Assembly (NCBI GenBank): GCA_030549495.1 | Contig: JAUIRK010000288.1 | Span: forward strand, 310,001 to 374,000 | DNA from: Nectonema munidae | Lineage: Eukaryota; Nematomorpha; Nectonematoida; Nectonematidae | DNA: 64,000 nucleotides | Reading direction: 5' to 3' | Shown here: positions 47,941 to 59,000 of the stretch, in pieces | How the letters are laid out: every line of letters starts with the position of its first letter | Numbering within the stretch: the stretch's first letter is position 1 | Position numbers and translations under genes: made by a program | The notes under the pieces: model-generated | Database searches by the model: none | The model's input: only the letters and a program-made list of their open reading frames with translations | What the model was told of the DNA's origin: nothing

Positions 47941-48670
47941 TCAAGAAATTCGCAAAAAAATGGTTAGACAGATGGCAATTGTAAAGATTGAAGTCGTTCT
48001 CAGCATCCATCTAACTGAAAAAGTGTTGAATAGAGTTACGAAGATATAAAGCCCTGAAAGCCCGGTTGACACCTTAGTTCAACGGCTGGGTGAGAGAAGT
48101 GGTGTTTGGAGACAGAAACTTAAGCCGTACTCCTTCTTAGTTAAGATCCGTAGTGTGTCTACTACAATTATTCATTATGAGAAGTACTTTAAACTCCATA
48201 TTCAAGACATTAAGGTATTTCTTAATTTGTGGGACAAAATTCTGCAGAAGCCAGTTTTGTGTAAAAGTCTTTGTTCTTGTTGCACATCTAGAAAACAGCG
48301 AAGGTTTCTTTTTTCTTGTTTTTAAGGGCTCTTACTCTTTACTTTTTTTGATGAAACCAGGCTTCAAGACGTAACCAGCTGCATTACTACATAAAATCAG
48401 AGTGATTCGATTTTTTGCACTTTAAATCAAGAAGCGCTTGATTCGTTCTTGGTGATATTATATGTACAAGGCGGCATCTTCTTTCAATAAAGACTAGCCC
48501 CGTCCATATTAAAATTTTGTTCAGAATAATAATTGTCTTCTAAGATATTTTTCATCGTCACCAAAGTACTTTGCAGCTCTTTCAGTATCCGCTGATGCTT
48601 TCTCCCACCCCCCTCCCCCCCTCACGGATTTACACTCTTTAGCTGAAACCCATTCTGAAACGAGCATTTA
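47940..48670 (-). mobile_element. Tigger (pogo) transposase remnant
   Basis: The minus strand gives, with several frame changes and stops: EKASADTERAAKYFGDDEKY, then EQNFNMDGASLY and KKMPPCTYNITKNESSAS, then NFVPQIKKYLNVLNMEFKVL and LIMNNCSRH. After that come SPNTTSLTQPLN and RAFRALYLRN. These are the successive Tigger1 blocks (QIFNVDETGLYWKKMP, FVPxVKKYL...LLLLDNxxxH, PPNTTSLIQPMDQG). A decayed full-domain copy, different from the one in the E(Pc) intron. Confidence 0.75.
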
Positions 48671-48959
48671 CTAGCTTGGAAATCCTTCAAAACGGGGGAT
48701 GATATGACCCAGCTGTTTTTCTTTTTCTTGGTAATCCTCTTCTTCAGATAAGTGTACTCTTTCATGTGCGTACTGTTTTTACAGACACACCTAGCTTTCT
48801 CGCGATGACTTTATTATCGACAAGAATACTTTTTTTTCGGTGATCCATGATCGAAATGGACAAAGTCGATTCGATCCAAATCGCTTTATCATGAACTGTA
48901 GAGTGTAGACACCATCTTTTCACTGTTTCAGAACCTGATAAAGACGGACTTTTGAGTTC

Positions 48960-49170
48960 AGCTTCTTTCTCCTTTCTGTACCTTTCGGCAGCTTTTTCCC
49001 AACTTCTTTTACTGCGATCCATAGCAAGAACTAGTTTGCATCGCGACCCATGATACTTAGGTGTAATAAGAAAAACTATGTTCACTAGGTTCATTTATTC
49101 AGCATATTTTTATCACGCCCCAATTTTTTTTCACGCGACCCACAGTTTGAAAAACGCTGCCTTAAGGTAT
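48960..49170 (-). mobile_element. hAT 5' end and transposase N-terminus
   Basis: On the minus strand the sequence starts CAGCGTTTTTCAAACTGTGG and GTCGCG, a common hAT terminus. It reaches an ATG encoding MDRSKRSWEKAAERYRKEKE, similar to the basic N-terminus of ZMYM/TTF-type hAT transposases. The frame then runs into a different helix-turn-helix-like segment (KVIARKLGVSVKTVRT, about 48765-48812) that may belong to another element. Confidence 0.45.
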
Positions 49171-49997
49171 TCTCATTAATGCCACAATGGCTTTACACTA
49201 CAGCATAAGATTTATTATTCTCTAACACATTTAGCTACTTTCTCTTCTAGTCTCATAATTTTTTTTTTATGTTTGAACTTTTTTTAACAAGAGAATCTTT
49301 TAAAGAAACAAGGTGTTTTGGCACATTGAGAAAACACTGACGAAACAAAAAAGAAACACAGTTGCAGTTTAAGTGATTTACTACGCGATATTGATAATAA
49401 TAGAGCAAGATGTTTGATTATACGTATTGCAGCAAAAAGTAAGATTACAAAAATAAATGATACATACACAACATAGGGAGATAAATTATTAAGAATAAAT
49501 ATACGTAAGTACTACACACAAAAAAACGCGCGTCAGGTTCTGGAAACATTTTATTTTTCACGCTGCTGATACAAAAACAAAGTGCAGGGAGGGTAGGCCT
49601 CTAACTTCGCTTCGATAAATGAAACTATTTCGTCATTTTCAGCTCTTGACATAATCAAAAAATTGGCCATTAAAAAATGATTGTTTTAATCCATCATACC
49701 CGTTTTCTATCCTCTCTTTTTCGTTTGGAAGCAGTATCACGCGACTTATTTTCGTCATCCCTTAATTCTTGTCATATGGCAGGATACGAAATATGAGAGT
49801 ACTGGATGATAATGTATAATAAAGTCTACAGTCTACACTCTCATCATAACTTAAATCTGAAAATCATTCCAACGTATTATTGTTATCATAGAAATAACGT
49901 TGCGTAGCGTAAACTACTCCTGCTCAGTGATGATGATGGATCGATCACATGACAGTTTTACTCTTCCTCCTTTTCCCATTTTCCCCCTCGATTTGTC

Positions 49998-50044
49998 ATG
50001 TCAAAAGTGTTGAATTACTTTAACTCCTACGTCTATAAGAACAG
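49998..50044 (+). CDS. Cys-run gene, exon 1 (start)
   Basis: ATG at 49998 follows a C/T-rich leader. Fifteen codons plus two bases precede ag|gtaagc, a near-ideal donor. The only evidence that this is the first exon is the start codon plus phase agreement with exon 2. Confidence 0.42.
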
Positions 50045-53000
50045 GTAAGCAAAAATTAGCTTCATTTCTTGTTCTTTCAAAGTCGCGAACAAAGGAGGTG
50101 TTGGGAAGAAGGATTCGTCAGGAGCACATTTCGTCGAGCCCAATGAGATTTCGTAGACAACTTATTTAATTATATTGTTGTTTGTTATAAATTAGTTCAA
50201 CTAGTTAGTCACTCAATCAGTTAATAATTACTGATTTATACGAAGTGACAACAAAATTGAATAAAGCCACTTTTTCTGCATGAACCAAAATTCAATTAAA
50301 TATTTGCCCTTTTTCGGTTTATTTTGAAAAAATATTAGTCAATAAAAATCAAAAAAAAATTTTTTAGGTGAATAAATTTTCTCATTAACAAACCAAAAAA
50401 TTACAGTTGATATTTCTTTTCAAAGAAAGGGAATTTTTTTTTGAAATTTGTCAAATATTAACCCCTACAAAAAAATTGCTTATCAAAAATGACGCATAGA
50501 AATTTTTAAGTTAAAAAATTTCCAAGCCAAATAGATTTTTTTTACAATTTTAATTTAGTATATTTTTTCGGTGTAGAACATTTCCTGCCTAAGCAATGGC
50601 GTACAAAGGGGCTGATAGGGGGGAGGGGTGGGGTGCGCGCATCGAACGCACAATATATTTGCATTGCATCAATAAAAATTTAATCGAGATGTTTTAGACA
50701 TAAGTGGTAATGTAATAATCGTTTTCTGCATTGAAAAATAATTAATATATTGAATGATAAAAAAAGTTACTGGAAGAAACCGAAAGATGCCCGAATATAC
50801 AAAAAGCTATTAAAACTTTTTATAAAAAACCTCTATACAATACAAATTTGTTAGTTTGACTTTCAGTCATAAAGAAGATGTGCTTGCATTATGCTTGAGA
50901 GTTGAGATGGTTAATCACTGTTTCTGTGATTTTGTTTTTAAGAGTCAGGAGCGTTGGGGATCGAACATTCCAACTCCTGACCTTCAACTATTAAGCTGAG
51001 AGGCACACCCTAGCAACCATTGAGGCTCAATACAAATTTCTGAGATCTGTATCTAGGATTGCCAGATTTTAAATAACGAAAGCAGGACATTTAAACAAAA
51101 AATAGTAAAAAAATCTGACATTTGTACAATCATTTCATTGATACTCTATCAAAGAAAAATTCTCTTTATATTTGCGCTATGAGCTTGTATTCCAAAAATA
51201 TATTACGTTATTTCTTGTAACTCAGGTAGGCTATCTAGAAAAGACAATTTTTTAAAAAACTTCGTCCATCTTTCAATAGTTGATAGTAGTTGAAAGTTAG
51301 TATTTTCTTTTTTATCATTCGAAAATAATTTAAATACATAAATTGACCAAGTAATTTAAAATCTTTAAATTGAGGTTTTAGAAAAAAGACGGCCAAAAAT
51401 TTTTTTTCGACCAAATCCGAATTTGTCCGTACAAATTTAAATGTCTGGCCACCCTACTGTATCCAAAAAAATCTAAAAAGTTCAAAAAGCATTTAAAAAA
51501 CCTTAACACTAAACAAATCTTTGAAATCAGTATTCAAAAATTAACAAACATAGAAAGGTAAAAATTCAGCAGAAAAATTCTTTCGGTTTCTTCCGGTAAT
51601 ATTTTATCTTTCAATAGTTTTTTTTAAAATAATTTTTTAATACAGATTTATAGTGTTTAAAGATTTTTTAAATGCTTTTTTTTTACTAAATATTTCTATT
51701 TCTTCTCGTATGTTTCGGTTTCTTCGGATAAAAAGCCTGACACCTATATACCTGTCTTATTAAGTTTTAGGCGTTTTATTAAAATGTTTAGGGGTGGTAA
51801 AATTAGTATCCGCCGCGTGCGCCTTTAGATTCCCACGCCACTGTACTCAAGACGTTTCGTACCTCGTTTTTTAACTTTTCGGTACAAAATGAATAAGAAA
51901 CGAACTGTCTTTAAACTCATATTTTTTCAATAAATCATTTTTTACAATTTTAATGATAATAAGGGATTTGACTTTTTATCGCAATCGCTCGAATTTTTAG
52001 GGCAAATGCTGCCCAAAAAACGGAAATAAAAATGCTTTGCAAAACGTTATCAATATTTCAGGCACCACCATAGTGCGCTCATACTCACAAAACATAAATG
52101 ATTAACCCATTAAGCCCCAATGTTCCCATTTGGGAACATAAGTAATTTCATCTTCGTCTGTTTTTTCAATGACTTGGAATATAAATCGTCTGCGTTTTTT
52201 TTAAATATCCGCTGATTTCTATGGTACTTAATGCGTTAATAAATTGATTCAAATAAATTGATATAAGCGATATTGATTGTGAACACTATGTCGCTTGAAG
52301 TATAAATGAAGTTTTGCAAAGCCTTTTTCTTTCTTTATTTTTTTCTCATGGTATCTCTGATGGAAGCGCATTCCTCTATTTTCAATACATTATTAGATTA
52401 TTGCTATGGCACTTTAATTCATGATATTTTAACCAAACTAAATTGTGCTGCACCGTGCAAGTTATTTTCACATCAACCAAGCAATATGCGGTCCGCCCGG
52501 GAAAATACACTCATCCCCTCTTTTTACGCCACTACCTTAAGAAGCTAAATATATTGAATTATTATATTGTCTTGAGAGAGAATTGTCAAAGATTGGATTG
52601 TCTTGAGGCTGAATTTACATAAATGTGAAGAAAGAGCATAAGATATATTCAACGGTAGCACAAACTCCTGATTTATTATTATTGATATTATTATTATATA
52701 ATCTCTATCATGAGAAGGAATTATTTTTATCAATTTGATTTTCAAGACTTTATCAAAAGGAATGAAAAAATCAATGATAATCTCTTCTTAATGTTTTGAA
52801 GTGCGTTTGTGTTTTCGCGACAAATACTTCTTTCGTGTCATAATAAGAGCAAGAGTATGATTGCCTTCTTAGTGTGCTGGTAGAGAGAGATATTTAAATT
52901 TATAATTACATGCATTTTCATTTCCTCGTTTCCTTTATTTAAAAGATAAAATTATTGGCATGACCATAATCCAATAATATAATTATTTGCTTACACTGAT

Positions 53001-56000
53001 TTACAATTTGACAGCCTTCTTGCTACTTTATATTGTAATTGCAATGGGTTCTCCTGTATCCTACAACACCCACTAACATTGAATATTTTAGTTCCATTTT
53101 CAAATGCTACTTTGTGTTTAGTAAAAGCTGTTGTTGCTGCTGCTGTTGTTCCTCGAAATCAATGCTCGGTTCTTACTGTCAGATAAACTTCTGGAAAAAG
53201 GAAGACATTCCCAAGTGTAAGGACAATAATCAAAAGATCTTCTACAAACGTTTTCAAGAGAAGGGTGAAACTATTTTTGAAAGTGTCGAACGTGACGGTA
53301 TCCCTTTTTATCTTTTTGTTCTTCCTTTTTCTCTTTCCTTTTTTTTGTTTTCCTACACCTCCTCCAATCCAACCGCCTTTATTCATTTCTTCATATGCGT
53401 AAAATTGCAAAGCTAAACTAAAGAAAGGTTGGCTAACTAGGAAAGAGTCCAGGGTGTGAGTAAGTTAACTTCTTGTGTACCGGTGGGGCTGATCACGATT
53501 ATAATCAAGAAGCACAGAAATTCGTAGAATCATTCATAATTATTTTTTAGAAAAACCCCAAAACAGAATTAAATCAGCCAAAATCAGACCTAGAGAATGC
53601 CAAAAATCGCATTCTCTCAGCAATTTAGCTACCTTTGAACATTTTAATGGGTACAATCAATCTGCAATTTTAAATCAGAGAAATTGGTACTCTTTTAACT
53701 CATCATTCATCAGCACTAGGGAGCATGCACAACGTACATACGCATAAAATCGCCTATTTTTGCACCCATTAAATAGCACAGTTGCTTAGCCCTTCTCTTT
53801 CTAGCACACTACGTACGATCAACATTGCCAAGCTTCCCCATTTTCCTCTTCCACTTACATCACCCTATACTAATCCTTTCTCGTCTTTCCTAAGCAAGTC
53901 ATTTCGCATCTGGATAATTCGGCCTCTAAATATATTGATATTAATATTGCCTTGAGGTCCAATTTTTTCTAAGCCAAATTTGCACTGAACCGTAATGGAT
54001 CTATTAATAGAGATATTAACAGTGGTCAAAAGAGAGTAAAAGAAAGAAAGAAAATTTATTGAATCAAAATTGAAAAAATAAGCATTTATGTAAATATTGA
54101 AGATAAAATATCTATATTCAAGTTTTAGCATATAACAAAATCAAATCAAGGTAAAAGAAGATGTAGATATACTCTTACAACAAAAGAAGGTATATTATAC
54201 ATATGAAATGATTATAAATGTCTTCAGTGAAGGAAAATTGAAATACATCCAACATATTCTGAAATACTGACATTTTCTCATCGTCAAAATCAGGAACAAC
54301 ATGTGATGGTGTAATAACATCTGTAGTATCATCGTTATCCTCCTCTGAAACAGGATTTGATTCAACTATATCAATATTACTTGCTTGGTAAGCTTTTTGT
54401 GCCTTTTTGTTACTTGGAATGGACATTTGGCCTAAAAACAATTAGCCTAAAGGCATTTGGCCGAACAAAAATTTTACCGAACGCACATTTGACCGAATAA
54501 ACATTTGGTGAACGAATATTTTTACAAAAAATGTATATAGCTTAGAATATTTCTAAACTTCTGCCACCAATTTGATGTTAAAACACTAAAACTCAAAAAA
54601 ATATAGTAAGAAAGATGCTCACACTAATATCCATATTTTTTAATGATAGGAATAAACTTTTTGTCTAAAAATTTTTTTGCGAAAAAAATTGATAAAACAA
54701 TCAATTTATTTTAAAAAAAGTGAAACATATTTTTATATATTCAAATATTGTGAGCAATTTCTTCCAGAAAAACTATTATCAGCCTTATATACTATATCTT
54801 ATACTTTTTAAATTTATTTTAATGTAACGGCAGAATTTAACACCTCGATTGATAACTCTCAGTCTGATTGGTATTTTTCAGCTTTGAAACTAAACGGCAA
54901 ACAGAAGGTTGAGTGAGGGTCATTATTCGTTGAAAAGCTCTATGACGTCATCCTTCTAAAGAATTTATAGTCCTTGGAAGAGCATGAAATCTTTTAGAAA
55001 CATTCCACATTTTTAAATCAAATAAAGTTATTAATTATTATTAATAATAATCAATAAATGTAGATTAGTGCAATTAAAGTATTAAGTGAATACTAATACA
55101 TACCGTATAGCATAATTAAGGTGTGGTAAGTATAATAAAAGTATGCAGTTAGGTGAATACATTACATCCGGTATAATTCAATAAAAGTAAAAATAAATTA
55201 ATGTATTTCGGGGATTTGGAAAAATTTTGTTAGGCCAATTGTTCGTTTTTTCTGTAAAATGTCCGTCGGCCAAGCGTCCGTTCGGCGACGATGGTACACA
55301 AACAAGAGGGAATCGTGAGACACTAAGAAGTGTTTCTGTTTAGGGAATCATGATCATTATCTAGAATCAGCCCGAACCCTGCTCGTGTGATGCTACAAGC
55401 TCTCAGGTTCAAATCCAGTGTCAAACCTTCTTTGCTAATTCTGCCTTTTCAATGAAAACATTGTACCTTGATAAGATTTTCTTGATCATTTTCTTGATCA
55501 TTTTCTTACATTAGCGCTTTGCGGGATGATAACACACTTTTATAAGATAAAATGATACAGCCAACTTAATAAAGTTATTTTCTTTATCCAAATTTCGACA
55601 TATATATAAAGTTATCCTAGATAAACAAAGTTTATAGAGATCACTTATTGCAATGACTAGGAAGTATTCAAACTAAAAAGCGTGTGAGCCAGGTTGAAGA
55701 GATTCACAATCACATTTTCATCCTCTTATCAATGACATTTTATTTGATGCATTCACTCCAGCAAGGTCATTGCTCTGCTCCGAACACTGTTAGTGATCAG
55801 ATAATATTTCCCAACGAAATCTGAAAAAACATTATTTAGTGTAAAATTAAAGAGACATAAAGCTACATTAAAATACCGGCAAAGGTATCGGTAAATACGG
55901 CGTAATTAAATTTAGTTTACTCATAAATTAGCGCTATTTTTTACTGGTTTGCGAGCCCTAGTCGCGGGGGCGAGAGAAAAATTGTTACTTCGAATCAGTC

Positions 56001-59000
56001 TCTAAATTGGCCGCAACTACGAATACTTAAAATTTTAAATATTTTAACGCAGCCATCACTTCCAGCTTCGATTGAACAACAGACACTCCCTATAATTACA
56101 AAAAGTAAACTTATTTTTTTCCTTACATTAAATACTTGAAAAAAATATTTTTCAATATTTGAAAAAATGCGCCTATCCCTTTAAATCTCCAACGTCACAA
56201 AAATCCTGACTCTGACTCCAGAATCCTTCTCACAAAAATTATTCACATCAATAAGAATGTATGTGATCCGTAAAAAGGCAGAATTCATTTTTGGAAAGTC
56301 ATAACGCAAAATTATTATAAAGAGCGCATCAACAACATAACAGCACAGGAATCTTAAAAATATATCACACTATTAAAATTGTAAAATACTAAATTGATTG
56401 TAAACTTTATGTATTAATAGTTTTTTTAACAACGTTTCATGAATTTGTTTTTAGAGAAAAGTTTTATTGGCCGTTTTGATTTAAATGTTCCTTTAATGGA
56501 ATGGAACAGTAAATCATTTGTTTTAAAAAAACATATAAGCCTTACAACGGAAAATATTCAAACGAGTTGGGATATGGTATGAAAACCCTATCACTATAAA
56601 TTATAATTTATAATTAAATTATAAATAATCTTTATAATGTAGCTATAAAAGAAACCTATTTAATTTCTAAAAAGTATGCACTATTTACTGAAAAGCGTTA
56701 TACTATTTTCTATAAATAATTTCCATCATGAAGTACTACCTTCTCAAAACGATTCTTTACTAAGGAAATATTACCCGTTATAAAACAAAGTGCGAACCCC
56801 AAAAAATAAAATTAGAGCTATTTTTGAAACTTTTTTTGAGTAAAAAATAAATATATAAAATTATAAATATTTAAATATTTTTTGGATTTTTTTCAATAAA
56901 AAATATTTTTATGAATATAAAATTTTATGATAAACTTATTTAAAACAGGGCCCGCGCACCCTATTTATTTTTGGGGCCTGAGCCCCCCCCCCCCCCCCCA
57001 TTTTTGACCTAAGCCCCCTCATCCCCACTCAATTTTCCAAGCTTATATAAGTTTTAAATGAATAACATCCGATAAAGTGCGCTTGTGAAGAAGTCTTTTC
57101 TTTGTACATTGGTAGTTTCAATAAATATATTATAAAATTGTCTAGAGTATTTTTTGAGTATCACGCTGCTCTAACAATAGGAATCAGCACTCCATCCTGT
57201 GAGAGAAGTTTTTCGACCCTTTTCAAGTTTTTGAACTATTTTAACTAAAAGTCAAGAAGGCTGATTGTTTGACATGTAAATTGCTTTATTCCTCTAAAAA
57301 TGATATATTATTAATAAAATGATTTTTTCTTTCACTTTTGTTTTATTACAGATCAACACGATTTTTCTGTCGAAAGATTTTTTAGCTGACTCTAACCAAG
57401 TTTTAGTCATAGAATTCAAATATGAATTCAATTTTTTGCCATCACATCAGCTTTTTAAGATTTTCAAAAAATTTGCTTGTTATATATATATAAATATATA
57501 GAAAAGAATTGTATTTAATTTATTTAAATAAAGTCAAATGTAAATTTATTTACAAGTGAAAAAAATTATCATGACAAAAAATTAACCAACGATGCAAAAT
57601 GACCATTATTTAAAGCGCTTTTTCTTAGCTGATCTCTGATATACAAATTCTGGGTTGTCTCTCATTAAACTCCAACAATAATCTGCCATCATGCTGGAGT
57701 CCCATCGGCCCTGATAACGTCCTTCCATCGTTTTAATATCTTTATGAAAACCTTCCCGTTATTCCTCACTAACATCTCCAAGATTTTCTGGAAACTTGTC
57801 CAAATGTCTATGCAAGTAATGAACCTTGATGCTCATTTTACATCCAAGAGCCCTAAAGTTGACAAGTAGATCTTCAACAATTTCTTTATAGTTTTCAGCT
57901 TTCTTGTTTCCCAGAAAATTTTGCACGACGTTACAAAACGCAGTCCAAGCTCTTGCCTCTTCTTTAGTCATTGTTGCAAGGAAATGATGATCTTTCATCA
58001 ACGTTTTAATTTGAAGTCCATCAAATATTCCGGCTTTTTTTTTCTTCACTAAGTCCAGGAAATGCTGAACATATATAACTAAAGCATTGTCCATTGTGAT
58101 CAAGAGCTTTTACAAACTGTTTCATCACCCCAAAGTTTTATGTGTAGAGGAGGAAACACTATTCTATTTCTGTCAAGTACAGGTTTATTGATCACATTTT
58201 ATCTCCTGGTTTTAAAGGCCGTCTAAGTGGCCAATGTTCTTCAGTAGCTCTACTGTCCCAGTAGCATAGAAAACAAGGATATTTTGTGTATCCCTCTTGC
58301 TGGCCAAGAACAAAGTTAATCATTTTGAGATCAACACATATCAACCAACCGTGAACAATCGATAAAAAGCCTCCAATCTTTTGAATCATATGCCGATAGT
58401 CCCATAGAGAGTAGTAGCCCTTTTACATCGGTACTAAAAACAAGCTGGTCATCTGAATGAAAGTACATACGCAGTTCTTTTACCCTATTGTGATAAAACT
58501 AGACACTTGTACCAGGTACTACATTCGTTTTTCTAGCAGTCTTGAAGCCGACAATTCAGCAGACTTTTTTGACAGATATAGATCCCTAACCAGATCATTT
58601 AACTCAGAATGGGTATTCCTCTTCAAAAGAGGAAGTTGAACTGAGATCTGTGTCGTAAATCTTTTGAAGTTTAATGAATTTAGGCACAGGTATTTCTTCA
58701 CTGTGTGGAACTGGTCGAATGGCAGGAATACATGGGTATTGCAAATGCTGTTTGTTTTTCTTATTAAAACCTTTTACTTTGACAAGGCAGAAATAACAGT
58801 TATCCAAGTGATTAGAAGGTTGTCTCCAAACCACGGGCACACCAAACTTTAGTTTAACTTTGCTTCCTTGAGACCATCACCGTAAAGTTTCTAGACAAGA
58901 CTTGCACACTTTATGAGGAGCCTAACTTTTGTCTTGGTCTCCAAGTGGTAGTATGCCAGATAAACACTCTTATGAAAGTTCGTGATGTTGCGCCTTTGAG

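Noticed and set aside
52306-52548. 80-residue open frame with a signal-peptide-like start
   Set aside because: Hydrophobic AT-rich start, no codon bias, no family match and no splice context; probably chance.
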